Assembly: GCA_029555965.1 (NCBI GenBank) | Contig: JAKQHY010000007.1 | Coordinates: forward strand, 1-50,686 | Source: Chloroflexota bacterium | GTDB lineage: Bacteria; Chloroflexota; Anaerolineae; B4-G1; SLSP01 | Direction of reading: 5' to 3' | DNA: 50,686 nt | Shown: positions 7,880 to 15,731 of the stretch, piece by piece | Layout: every line of letters begins with the position of its first letter | How positions within the stretch are numbered: the first letter of the stretch is position 1 | Notes under the pieces: model-generated | Database searches by the model: none | Seen by the model: only the letters and a program-made list of their open reading frames with translations | What the model was told of the DNA's origin: nothing | Translations under genes and position numbers: made by a program

Positions 7880-9475
7880 ATGGCCGGACGCTTAGGCATT
7901 GACTTTGGCACTTCCAACACCGTCCTCGCCGTGTGGGACGCGGCGTTGCAGGACGCGACGCCGCTGCACATCCCGGATTACGGCTCGTTGCTCAAGCAGG
8001 GCGACGAGACGATTTCGCTGATCCCGTCGTTGGTGCATTATGCGGATGAGCGCCGCCGCTGGATTGGCGCGCAGGTGCTGGAGCGCAACCTGTATCAGGC
8101 GGCGCACACGTTCCGCTGGATGAAGCGTTACATCGCTAACCGCAGCCCGCTCAAAGTGCGGGTGGACGGGAAACAGATTTCCCCCTTCGACGCCGGGCGC
8201 GATTTTTTGACGAGCGTGCTGCTTTTCGCCGTTGAGGAACTGTCTATCGAAGATGAAGAGGTCGCGCTGACCGTGCCGGTCGAGTCCTTTGAGCACTACG
8301 AGGATTGGCTGACCGGCATCGCCGAATCGGTGGGATTGCGGCGCTTCCGGCTCATTGACGAGCCTTCGGCGGCGGCCCTCGGCTACGGTGCGCACATCCA
8401 ACCCGGCGACATCTACCTGATTTTCGACTTCGGCGGCGGCACGCTGGACATTTCGGTGATCTTGATTGACGACGCGCCCGAATCCGCGGTGGGACGCCGC
8501 TGCCGGGTGTTGGGCAAGGCCGGCGTGGAATTGGGCGGCATGACTCTGGACCAGTGGATTTTCCAGGAGGTTTTGCAGCAGAACGGATGCAGCGATTTCG
8601 ATGAGGACGTGCGCCAGATCAGCAATACCCTGTTGGTGGAATGTGAGCGCGCCAAAGAAACCCTGTCGTTCCAGCCGCAGGCCGACATCAGCGTGTTCAA
8701 CCCCTACACCGGCGCGCCGCTGACCGCGACGTTGACGCGCGCGGATTTCGAGGCGCTGCTGGACGCTCACGACGCCTTCGCCATGATTGACCGGGCGGTG
8801 CGGCGCGCGCTCAACGCCGCCCGCGAGCGCGGCTACGACGCCGACGCCATCAAGGCGGTGCTGCTGGTGGGCGGCAGCAGCCAGATTCCCGCAGTCCAAC
8901 AGATGTTGTATCGCATCTTTGGGCGCGAGCGGGTGATGCTGAACCGGCCGATGGATGCGGTGGCGCGCGGTGCGGCGGCCTTCGTGGCCGGCGTGGACTT
9001 CTACGACCACATCCAGCACGATTACGCCGTGCGCTTCGTCAATCGGGAGAAGGGCGGCTACGACTACCGCGCCATCGTCAGCCACGGCACGCCGTATCCC
9101 ACCACCGAGCCGGTGGCGAAGCTGCGGGTCAAGGCCTCCCACGCGGCGCAGACGCACCTGGGGCTGGCGATCTTTGAGGTCAGCGAACAGCGGCGCTCCC
9201 GCGAATCCGGCGGCCCGCTGGAATTGATCTTCGACCCTTCCGGCGCGGCGCGTGTGGTGGCGACGACGCCGGCCGACGAAGACCGCCGCACGTACTTCTG
9301 GATGAATGAGCACCATCCCACCTTCCTGCTCGCCGATCCGCCCGGTCAGCCGGGCGAGGCGCGCTTTGAAGTGGCGTTCTCCATTGACGCCAACAAACGT
9401 CTGCTGATGACGGCGCGGGATTTGCAGACGGATACGCTGGTGTACCGGGATTATCCAGTGGTCAAGTTAACGTAA
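7880..9475 (+). CDS. Hsp70-like ATPase with short C-terminal domain
   Basis: A 531-residue Hsp70/actin-fold protein. Phosphate-1 motif GIDFGTSNT (6-14), the conserved EPSAAALGYG (161-170), phosphate-2 FDFGGGTLDIS (182-192) and adenosine motif VLLVGGSSQIP (327-337) are intact, so ATP binding is expected. The nucleotide-binding domain ends near 375; the remaining ~155 residues are too short for a full substrate-binding domain with lid, so this is not DnaK. GC content returns to the high local level here. It was probably next to the HEAT/WD40 and AAA genes before the restriction module arrived. Its stop is only 7 bp from the convergent PlsY-like stop. Confidence 0.85.
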   Translation: MAGRLGIDFGTSNTVLAVWDAALQDATPLHIPDYGSLLKQGDETISLIPSLVHYADERRRWIGAQVLERNLYQAAHTFRWMKRYIANRSPLKVRVDGKQISPFDAGRDFLTSVLLFAVEELSIEDEEVALTVPVESFEHYEDWLTGIAESVGLRRFRLIDEPSAAALGYGAHIQPGDIYLIFDFGGGTLDISVILIDDAPESAVGRRCRVLGKAGVELGGMTLDQWIFQEVLQQNGCSDFDEDVRQISNTLLVECERAKETLSFQPQADISVFNPYTGAPLTATLTRADFEALLDAHDAFAMIDRAVRRALNAARERGYDADAIKAVLLVGGSSQIPAVQQMLYRIFGRERVMLNRPMDAVARGAAAFVAGVDFYDHIQHDYAVRFVNREKGGYDYRAIVSHGTPYPTTEPVAKLRVKASHAAQTHLGLAIFEVSEQRRSRESGGPLELIFDPSGAARVVATTPADEDRRTYFWMNEHHPTFLLADPPGQPGEARFEVAFSIDANKRLLMTARDLQTDTLVYRDYPVVKLT

Positions 9476-9482
9476 TCGGGTT

Positions 9483-10067
9483 CTACGCTTTTGAATACAC
9501 CCGGTTCCAATCCGCCAGCGACTTCACCATCACAGGCAGCGCGCCAAGAATTCCCTGGACCAGGGCCGGCAATGGAGTTCTCAGCACTCCAAACAACAGG
9601 CAAACGAGCATCATTCCCAAAATGGTGCTGCGGGCGCGGTGGCAGTGCAGCTTTTTGGTCAGCAACAGCCACAGGCCGATGAAGAAGAGACCCGCCGCCC
9701 AAATCTGCCACAGACCGAGCGCGATCATCATCCCAGCATACTTCGCCAGCCCAATCCCCCCGGCAAAGCGAATATAGACCGACCAGTTATGTCCGACCAC
9801 AGCGCAAACACCGGCGACCATGGCGGCCCACGGATCGGGCGTCAGTAGGCGCACAGCGCTCACTGCCAGCAAACCGAGCAATGCATCCAACCCTAATGTG
9901 AGCAACCCGGCGCGCGTTCCGGAAACCCGCGCCACATTGGTCGCGCCAGTGTGCCCACTGCCGGTCGTCCGCACATCCGCGCCGCCGCACCAGCGCGCCA
10001 CCCCCACCCCGGCGGGGATCGCTCCAATCAGGTAGCCCCAGAGAGCGCAGAGAAGGTATGTTCCCAT
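9483..10067 (-). CDS. divergent PlsY-like glycerol-3-phosphate acyltransferase homologue
   Basis: A 194-residue multi-spanning membrane protein of the PlsY family, which makes lysophosphatidate from acyl phosphate and glycerol 3-phosphate. Motif 1 is kept as SGHTGATNVAR (37-47) with the essential Ser and Arg. Motif 2 begins GHNWS (92-96) but reads FAGGIG instead of the usual FxGGKG. Motif 3, normally HRxN...E, reads HRARSTIL and lacks the Asn and Glu. It may be a low-activity or repurposed homologue. The ATG at 10067 was chosen because upstream codons are repeat-derived; there is no Shine-Dalgarno sequence, only the period-7 array. A longer reading would start at 10139. Confidence 0.7.
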   Translation of the reverse strand: MGTYLLCALWGYLIGAIPAGVGVARWCGGADVRTTGSGHTGATNVARVSGTRAGLLTLGLDALLGLLAVSAVRLLTPDPWAAMVAGVCAVVGHNWSVYIRFAGGIGLAKYAGMMIALGLWQIWAAGLFFIGLWLLLTKKLHCHRARSTILGMMLVCLLFGVLRTPLPALVQGILGALPVMVKSLADWNRVYSKA

Positions 10068-10137
10068 AAGAAGCAAGAGGGAAGAAGCAAGAGGCAAGAA
10101 GCAAGAATCCTGCATCTTGCAGCCTGCATCCTTTAGC
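10068..10137. repeat. period-7 word-switching array between plsY-like start and kinase stop
   Basis: Ten 7-nt units in unbroken phase: AAGAAGC, AAGAGGG, AAGAAGC, AAGAGGC, AAGAAGC, AAGAATC, then CTGCATC, TTGCAGC, CTGCATC, CTTTAGC. The array touches the start codon of the PlsY-like gene (CAT at 10065-10067) and overlaps the kinase stop codon at 10133-10135, so it is the whole spacer between the two genes. Confidence 0.85.
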
Positions 10138-11047
10138 ACCAGACGCGCAATTTTTGCGGAAAGACGTCAAATTCCATGCGATGCGCTTCGGTGCAAAGCA
10201 TTTCGCCGTCTACGTGGGCGACGAGGGCATCCGGGGATGTGATAACGATATGGTGAGTGCGCGCCATCACGACAGCGTCCCGGTCAATGTGAGAGCCATC
10301 CATAAAGTGCGGCACCAGGCCCAACATCGCCAATCGGCTGATGTCGCGCACGATGCACACATCGAACGCGCCATCATCGGGCTGCGCGTCAGGTGTGGAG
10401 AAAAAGCCGCCGCCCTCACGCGCCCCATTCGCCACGCACACCATCGGCGCACGCAGCGTCATGCTCTGGTCGTCATACTCGATGGTCATTTGCGCGGGCG
10501 TGGAGAGGAAAACCGTCTTCAACACTACCGGCAAATAGAGCGCCATCCCACGCACCCACTTGATCTTGCGCGCCTCCAGCGTGACCAGGCCGCCAAAGCC
10601 CACGTTGACGGTGTTATCGAAGAAACGTGGCGTGGCATCGTCAACCTTCACCCGGCACACGTCCACCAACCGGCTGTGTCCGCGCGTTAGACGGTCGCAC
10701 GCGGCCTTCAACTCGCCGGGGATGCCAACGTTGTGAGCAAAGTCGCTGCCGGAGCCAACGGGCAGCATCCCCATGGTTTCGGCGATGGCGCCGTTGACCG
10801 CCGCCCCCGACGCAACCAGCAGCCCGTTGAGCACTTCGTGCGCGGTGCCGTCGCCGCCGGCCGCCACGATCACGTCGAAACCGTCGGCATACGCCTGCTG
10901 CGCCAGTTCGACGGCATGGCCGGGGTACGCCGTGCGCACCAAGTCAAAGTCCGCTCCCGCTTCCTGCAAATGCTGACGGATAACGCTCTCAGAGCGCGCC
11001 CCATATCCCCGTCCAGCAATGGGATTCAAGATAATCTTAATAGCCAT
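10133..11047 (-). CDS. diacylglycerol kinase-like lipid kinase (YegS/BmrU type)
   Basis: A 304-residue protein with the diacylglycerol kinase catalytic domain: ILNPIAGRG (6-14) and nucleotide-binding AAGGDGTAHEVLNGL (62-76), then the C-terminal beta-sandwich with the DGxFDV-like sequence DGAFDVCIV. This family phosphorylates diacylglycerol or related lipids using ATP. The ATG has GAAAGGAAG upstream. The gene precedes the PlsY-like gene in the same direction and PlsC lies 2 kb upstream, so a phospholipid role is plausible. Exact lipid substrate cannot be read from sequence. Confidence 0.85.
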   Translation of the reverse strand: MAIKIILNPIAGRGYGARSESVIRQHLQEAGADFDLVRTAYPGHAVELAQQAYADGFDVIVAAGGDGTAHEVLNGLLVASGAAVNGAIAETMGMLPVGSGSDFAHNVGIPGELKAACDRLTRGHSRLVDVCRVKVDDATPRFFDNTVNVGFGGLVTLEARKIKWVRGMALYLPVVLKTVFLSTPAQMTIEYDDQSMTLRAPMVCVANGAREGGGFFSTPDAQPDDGAFDVCIVRDISRLAMLGLVPHFMDGSHIDRDAVVMARTHHIVITSPDALVAHVDGEMLCTEAHRMEFDVFPQKLRVWC

Positions 11048-11079
11048 GCACTTCCTTTCAAATCATACCCGTTGGAAAA

Positions 11080-11115
11080 TAAAAAAAAGGCGACGGGAGC
11101 AGTTTCCTGTCGCCT
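11080..11115 (-). terminator. intrinsic terminator after the 66-residue protein gene
   Basis: On the minus strand the stem AGGCGAC (with GGAA/TTCC extension inside) pairs with GTCGCCT and is followed by a run of eight T (plus-strand A run 11080-11087). It lies between the small membrane-protein gene and the lipid kinase gene. Confidence 0.8.
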
Positions 11116-11164
11116 GTATTACCAAACACGAAATGGCGCGAAGAGTTACGCCGGAACCTTGCGA

Positions 11165-11365
11165 TTAGAAAAGGCTAAACCAATCGGTGCCGGTCACAAT
11201 GGAGCATGCGAAAATCAAGAACAAAATGAGCAAGATCACCCCGCACCCGATGCCGGAGCACGAACATCCCCGCCCAAAGCCGAAGTTGTCCTGCAACCAG
11301 TCAAAAATCGTATTCAAGAAGGCCAGTTGTAACAGCCCGACCAGACATCCCGGACGACGATCCAT
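11165..11365 (-). CDS. small cysteine-rich membrane protein, unknown
   Basis: A 66-residue protein that I do not recognise. The ATG is preceded by GGAGGTGAT at ideal distance, strong evidence that it is translated. The N-terminal half contains an amphipathic segment with PGCLVGLLQLAF, the middle has GRGCSCSGIGCG (31-42) with three Cys, and a single membrane segment VILLILFLIFACSIV spans 43-57. The tail TGTDWFSLF is short. The Cys cluster just before the membrane segment could be acylated or bind metal. It has its own terminator and is therefore probably a separate transcript. Confidence 0.75.
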   Translation of the reverse strand: MDRRPGCLVGLLQLAFLNTIFDWLQDNFGFGRGCSCSGIGCGVILLILFLIFACSIVTGTDWFSLF

Positions 11366-11462
11366 CTTATCACCTCCACGTATTTAAGAAGTTGCCTTAC
11401 ACGAAAGGCACATTCCTAATTACGCAATATGGGTCGCAGAGTTGCAAGTTACTTAATTTTAT

Positions 11463-11536
11463 CAGCAGGTTAAGCAGATTAAGCAGATAACAGGAGGCTA
11501 CCTGCACAAAATCCGCTAAACCGCTCACTCTGCTGG
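11463..11536. repeat. period-9 inverted word array (CAGCAGATT type)
   Basis: Units CAGCAGGTT, AAGCAGATT, AAGCAGATA, two spacer units containing an inner hairpin (CAGGAGGC/TACCTGC), then AAAATCCGC, TAAACCGCT, CACTCTGCT, all in one 9-nt phase. The right half is an imperfect reverse complement of the left. It sits 16 bp beyond the UMF1 transporter stop, in terminator position for that minus-strand gene. Confidence 0.8.
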
Positions 11537-11551
11537 AGAAAAAGGCGGGGG

Positions 11552-12895
11552 CTAACCGGCCTGCGCCAGGTTCTTGCCATCCACCGGCAGTTTGGCCGAT
11601 TTGCGCACCGGGTTCTCATGCACAGCGCCCAGGAGCAACAGCCCGACCAGTAAAAACACGCCGATGGAGAGAATGGCCATACGCTGCCCTTGCTGGCGGG
11701 CCAGCAAATCTTCCATACCCTGCTTTAACTGCCAGGTTGTCACCGAGGTCGCCACCCAACCGTAAACGGTTGGCCCCACAAACGAGGAAGCCTGCCCGGC
11801 CACCGAAAAGAAGCCGTAAAACTCCGCACTTTGGCCGGACGGCACCAACATGCCGACCACGGTTCGGCTCAAGGATTGGATGCCGGCCATCGCAAACCCG
11901 GCCAGACCGCCGATAAAGAAGAAGAAGCCCTGACTCTGCGCCAGGAACATCATCACAATCGCCACAAACATCACGGCAATGGATAGCATGAGGGCGCGCT
12001 TGCCGCCCATGCGATCCGCCATCAGCCCAAAGACATAGGCGCCGGCGACATTGGTGAGCTGCACCAGAATCACAAAGATAATCAATGCCTGCTGTTCCAT
12101 CCCAAACAACACGGCCCCAATGATGGAGGCGAAATTCAAAGCCATGATGACACCGTCGTTATAGACCAGGAAGCAAATCATAAATTTGATAAACCCGCCA
12201 AAGTGACGGACTTTCTTGAAGGTACTGATCAATCGTTTGAAACCGACACTCAAATAAGTTTCACCCTTGGGCAGGGGGGTTGGCGCGCTGCCCTCCTTCA
12301 GCCACAGAAAAATCGGCAGTGAGGACAGAGCAAAGTAGGCGGCTGTGATCAAAAACGATATCCGCACCATCAACGGTCCTTTGAAAATCATGATCAGGGG
12401 CAAGATGATAAACAGACAAATCACGCCGCCCGCCGACCCAATGGCCCATCCCGCGCCGGAAACCCGTCCCATCTCCTCGTGAGAGGCAATGTCGGGCAGC
12501 AGGGCGTTGTAAAACACCTGTGCGCTGCGGTAGCCGATTTCGGCCAGGATGAAGTACAACATCCCGATGAATACGTCGCCGCGCTGCACAAAGAACAACA
12601 TTGCTGTGAATATACATGAGATCAGCGTAAATCCGAATAAGAACGGTTTTTTAGCGCGGGAAAAATCGGCAATAGCGCCCAAAACAGGGGAGATGAACGC
12701 GACCATCAACATGGCAATCCCCACCGAAAGTCCCCACAAAAATGAGGCGTTCTCTGCGTTCACGACCACCTGACCGTGGAAATAGGCCGAATACACCGCC
12801 AGCAGAATCACCGCCGCATAAGCCGAATTACCAAAATCGTACAAATACCACGCCCATCGCTGTCGTCGCCGCTTTTTAGCCAGTGCCTCTTCCAT
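11552..12895 (-). CDS. MFS transporter, UMF1/Atg22-like family
   Basis: A 447-residue, 12-segment transporter. The opening WAWYLYDFGNSAYAAV is the family hallmark of UMF1/Atg22-like MFS proteins, linked in some cases to amino-acid or solute efflux. A central cytoplasmic loop (about 205-230, GSAPTPLPKGETY) splits the two six-helix halves, and the second half has LMADRMGGKRAL, the usual inter-helix basic motif. The ATG at 12895 follows AGGAGGAATTTG; a TTG one codon earlier is also open. Substrate cannot be deduced. The tail is basic and cytoplasmic. Confidence 0.8.
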   Translation of the reverse strand: MEEALAKKRRRQRWAWYLYDFGNSAYAAVILLAVYSAYFHGQVVVNAENASFLWGLSVGIAMLMVAFISPVLGAIADFSRAKKPFLFGFTLISCIFTAMLFFVQRGDVFIGMLYFILAEIGYRSAQVFYNALLPDIASHEEMGRVSGAGWAIGSAGGVICLFIILPLIMIFKGPLMVRISFLITAAYFALSSLPIFLWLKEGSAPTPLPKGETYLSVGFKRLISTFKKVRHFGGFIKFMICFLVYNDGVIMALNFASIIGAVLFGMEQQALIIFVILVQLTNVAGAYVFGLMADRMGGKRALMLSIAVMFVAIVMMFLAQSQGFFFFIGGLAGFAMAGIQSLSRTVVGMLVPSGQSAEFYGFFSVAGQASSFVGPTVYGWVATSVTTWQLKQGMEDLLARQQGQRMAILSIGVFLLVGLLLLGAVHENPVRKSAKLPVDGKNLAQAG

Positions 12896-13039
12896 CAAAT
12901 TCCTCCTATTTTAGAAATTTAGGGGTCAAAGAGCGGGGATAAGGAATTAGGAAATGAGCGTCCTTCCCGACTAATTCTCAGTCCCATTCCTCGAGCACCC
13001 CAAGATACAACCCCCCAGCGCCGTCAAAGTTACTCCCAA

Positions 13040-13771
13040 TCAGGCTTCCGGTTCATCATCAAACGGATAATAGGCCGCAGCCTCAGCCGCGCGCCGCTGT
13101 TCGGGGTCATCTGAATAGTAACCACGCTGTTCCGGCGGCAGCAACTCGGCGATGCGCTGCATGATCGCGTGACCGATCTCTTCCAAATAGGAACGCCGCG
13201 CGCGGCCGCGCCCTGGCGCAACGAAAGGGCCGAAGACTTTTCCCACCCGCGCGATCACAGACGCGCGACGCCCTTTCCTCAACCGAGGAAATACTTCGGT
13301 GAAGCCCGAAAAACCAATGGGTAAGATCGGAGCAGCGGAACGCGCCGCCATGAAGGGCACCCCAGGGCGCGCCGGACGTAACACGCCCGCCGCACTGGTG
13401 CCTTCCGGGAAAACCCCCAGAATCCCCCCCTGCCCCAGCACCGCATCCGAGACGCGAAACGCGATTTGCGATCCCGTACCGCGAAACACCGGATAAAATC
13501 CCCAAAACTCCCGCAGCCAGCTTAAAATCGGCGGCGCATTGGGGGTGCGAAAGCCCCCCAGGAACTCCATCGGCCAGGGCACGATCCGCACCATCGCCAC
13601 GGGATCAATAAAACTGAAATGATTCGCTACCACCAACAAAGGCCCCGTTTGGGGAAAATTTTCGGCGCCGATCAAATGAAAATCGGTCAGCGCCGCAAAC
13701 ACCGCCCGCGTAATGTGGTGAACTAACGCTCGCATCAAACGTCGCCGGGGATATTTGAATTCTTCAGCCAT
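13040..13771 (-). CDS. 1-acyl-sn-glycerol-3-phosphate acyltransferase (PlsC-like)
   Basis: A 243-residue membrane-associated acyltransferase that would convert lysophosphatidate to phosphatidate. The catalytic HX4D motif is NHFSFID (H51, D56) and the glycerol-phosphate binding motif is FPEGTSAAG (121-129). Length fits the family. The ATG follows GAGGAGGGACA. The last 40 residues are charged and rich in Ala, Glu and Tyr with no domain I recognise. With the PlsY-like and lipid kinase genes nearby this region has a phospholipid theme, although the genes are not contiguous. Confidence 0.85.
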   Translation of the reverse strand: MAEEFKYPRRRLMRALVHHITRAVFAALTDFHLIGAENFPQTGPLLVVANHFSFIDPVAMVRIVPWPMEFLGGFRTPNAPPILSWLREFWGFYPVFRGTGSQIAFRVSDAVLGQGGILGVFPEGTSAAGVLRPARPGVPFMAARSAAPILPIGFSGFTEVFPRLRKGRRASVIARVGKVFGPFVAPGRGRARRSYLEEIGHAIMQRIAELLPPEQRGYYSDDPEQRRAAEAAAYYPFDDEPEA

Positions 13772-13904
13772 TGTCCCTCCTCAAGGTTCAAAGGATTCCA
13801 AAAGGAACTCCATTGCAGTGATACTTTTATTATCCTCTACGCATCGTGAAGAGCAAGCCGCTGCTATTGCCTGCAATACACTGCGTGTTAAACCATAGGG
13901 CGCG

Positions 13905-14849
13905 CTACACCCACGGCAGCCGCGCCAAATCTACGTTACCGCCGGAAAGGATCACCCCCACCCGCCGCCCGCGCCACAGGTCGGGATGCTCAAACAGCGC
14001 GGCCACCGGCACGGCCGCCGACGGCTCGATGACAATCTTCATCCGTTCCCACACCAGGCGCATGGCGGCGATGATGCCGGCCTCGGTCACGGTAACAATA
14101 TCGCTGACGCGCGTGCGGATAATGGGGAAGGTGACGTTGCCCAGAAAGGTGCGCAGGCCGTCGGCCACCGTAGGAGCGTCCGTCGGCGGATAGATGCGAC
14201 CGTCACGGAAAGAACGCGCCGCGTCGTCCACCGCCGCCGGCTCCACCCCGATGACGCGCACCTGCGGCGCCGTCTCCGCCGCTAGCGCCGTCCCCGCGAG
14301 CAGTCCCCCACCCCCCACCGGCGCCAACAGCACGTCCAGGTCGGGGACGTCCGCCAGCAATTCCAGCGCCGCCGTCCCCTGCCCGGCGATGACGTGAAAA
14401 TCGTTGGAGGGATGGATGAAAATCGCGCCCGTCTCGGCCAGCACGCGCTCCACCGCGCGTTCGCGCGCCAATGGGTCGGCGCCGGCCCACACGATGCGCG
14501 CCCCATAGTCTCGCACTGCCGCAATCTTCACCGGCGGCGCGTCTTCTGGCATCACCACCGTCGCAGGAATGCCGCGCAATCCGGCAGCGTAGGCCACCGC
14601 CTGCGCGTGATTGCCGGAAGAATGGGTTGCCACGCCGCGCGCGGCCTGAGCCTCCGGCAAAGCGAAGACCGCATTGCACGCGCCGCGCGCCTTAAACGCG
14701 CCCACCTTCTGGAAACATTCCGCCTTAAAGAAGATCGTCGCTCCACACATCCCATCCAATATACGGGATGTGAACACGGGGGTGCGGTGGATGTATGGCG
14801 CGATTCGCTGCGCCGCCGCCAATACATCCGCCAAAACCGGTATTGCCAT
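13905..14849 (-). CDS. PLP-dependent serine/threonine ammonia-lyase-like enzyme
   Basis: A 314-residue fold-type II PLP enzyme. The Schiff-base Lys is K53 in VGAFKARGA, the Asn-binding loop SSGNHAQ is at 77-83, and the phosphate-binding glycine loop GGGGLLAG is at 179-186. Length matches catabolic threonine/serine dehydratases and serine or hydroxyaspartate racemase/lyases without an ACT domain, so feedback regulation as in IlvA is not expected. The ATG has ATGGAGGGG upstream. Substrate choice among Thr, Ser and hydroxyaspartate cannot be settled here. It is divergent from the radical SAM gene. Confidence 0.85.
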   Translation of the reverse strand: MAIPVLADVLAAAQRIAPYIHRTPVFTSRILDGMCGATIFFKAECFQKVGAFKARGACNAVFALPEAQAARGVATHSSGNHAQAVAYAAGLRGIPATVVMPEDAPPVKIAAVRDYGARIVWAGADPLARERAVERVLAETGAIFIHPSNDFHVIAGQGTAALELLADVPDLDVLLAPVGGGGLLAGTALAAETAPQVRVIGVEPAAVDDAARSFRDGRIYPPTDAPTVADGLRTFLGNVTFPIIRTRVSDIVTVTEAGIIAAMRLVWERMKIVIEPSAAVPVAALFEHPDLWRGRRVGVILSGGNVDLARLPWV

Positions 14850-14860
14850 AGCCCCTCCAT

Positions 14861-14889
14861 TTGCTGAGTTTGCTACTTCACAGTATAAC
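14861..14889 (+). promoter_or_regulatory. sigma70-type promoter candidate for the radical SAM gene
   Basis: TTGCTG (14861-14866) and TATAAC (14884-14889) are separated by 17 bp. A start about 7 bp downstream would give a leader of roughly 14 nt that contains the Shine-Dalgarno sequence. Confidence 0.45.
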
Positions 14890-14909
14890 TTGAAATAGGG
14901 AAGGAGAAA

Positions 14910-15731
14910 ATGCCCATGTCGGCGTTACCATTGGAATCCGGCTTCATCTACGGGCCGATTTTCTCCCGGCGATTGGGGCTTTCGCTGGGACTTAACTTGC
15001 TGCCGCCCCGCGCCAAAGTCTGCTCCTTCGACTGTGTCTACTGCCATGACGGGCCGACCGGGATCAAGACGCGCGCGCCGCAAGGCGTGGATTTCCCGGC
15101 CGTCGCGCGCGTCCTGCAAGCCGTCGAGAGCGCGCTGCGCGGCCAGTTGCACTTCGCGGCCATCACCTTCTCCGGCAACGGCGAACCGACCCTGCATCCG
15201 AATTTCGCGGACATTGCGGTCGGCGTCCACCAACTGCGCGACCGACTCCGCCCTGACGTCAAGTTGGCGCTCTTTTCCAACGCGACGACACTGGGAAAGG
15301 GCACTGTGCGCGCCGCCCTCACCTATTTCGACCTGCCTATCTTCAAATTAGACGTTGGCGATGCGGCCACACTGGCGAAGCTCAACCGGCCTGCGCCGGA
15401 GGTGACGCTGGTGGATATCGTCGCCGGCCTGAAGCAAGTGCCGCACCTCATCCTGCAAAGCGTCCTGATTGACGGCGCGGTTGCCAACGTCAGCGGCGAC
15501 GCTTACGCGGTGTGGCTGGCGGCGCTGGCGGACGTCCGCCCGGTCCAGGTGCAGCTTTACAGCACCGACTACTCCACCCCAGAAAGCGGCGTCGCGCGCG
15601 TGCCGCCTTACGCGCTCAAGCACATCGCCGCCGAAGTCGCCGAGCGTACCGGGGCCAACGTCGGCGTGTATTGGGTAGATGGCGAATGGAAAACAGAAAA
15701 AAAGAGGGGTGATAATGAGCGATCTAGTTGA
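14910..15731 (+). CDS. radical SAM protein (COG0731-like)
   Basis: A 273-residue radical SAM enzyme with the iron-sulfur cysteines C38, C42 and C45 in CSFDCVYC, followed by the SAM-binding ITFSGNGEPTLHP (about 84-96), close to the GGE-type motif. The opening FIYGPIFSRRLGLSLGLNLL is typical of the COG0731 'Fe-S oxidoreductase' group whose substrates are largely unknown. GGAAGGAG precedes the ATG. Its last 17 bases overlap the start of the AlkD-like gene, so both are translated from one message. Confidence 0.8.
   Translation: MPMSALPLESGFIYGPIFSRRLGLSLGLNLLPPRAKVCSFDCVYCHDGPTGIKTRAPQGVDFPAVARVLQAVESALRGQLHFAAITFSGNGEPTLHPNFADIAVGVHQLRDRLRPDVKLALFSNATTLGKGTVRAALTYFDLPIFKLDVGDAATLAKLNRPAPEVTLVDIVAGLKQVPHLILQSVLIDGAVANVSGDAYAVWLAALADVRPVQVQLYSTDYSTPESGVARVPPYALKHIAAEVAERTGANVGVYWVDGEWKTEKKRGDNERSS

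Noticed and set aside
7892-9316. 474-codon minus-strand ORF opposite the Hsp70-like gene.
   Set aside because: The plus strand has all Hsp70 nucleotide motifs; the reverse frame has no domain.
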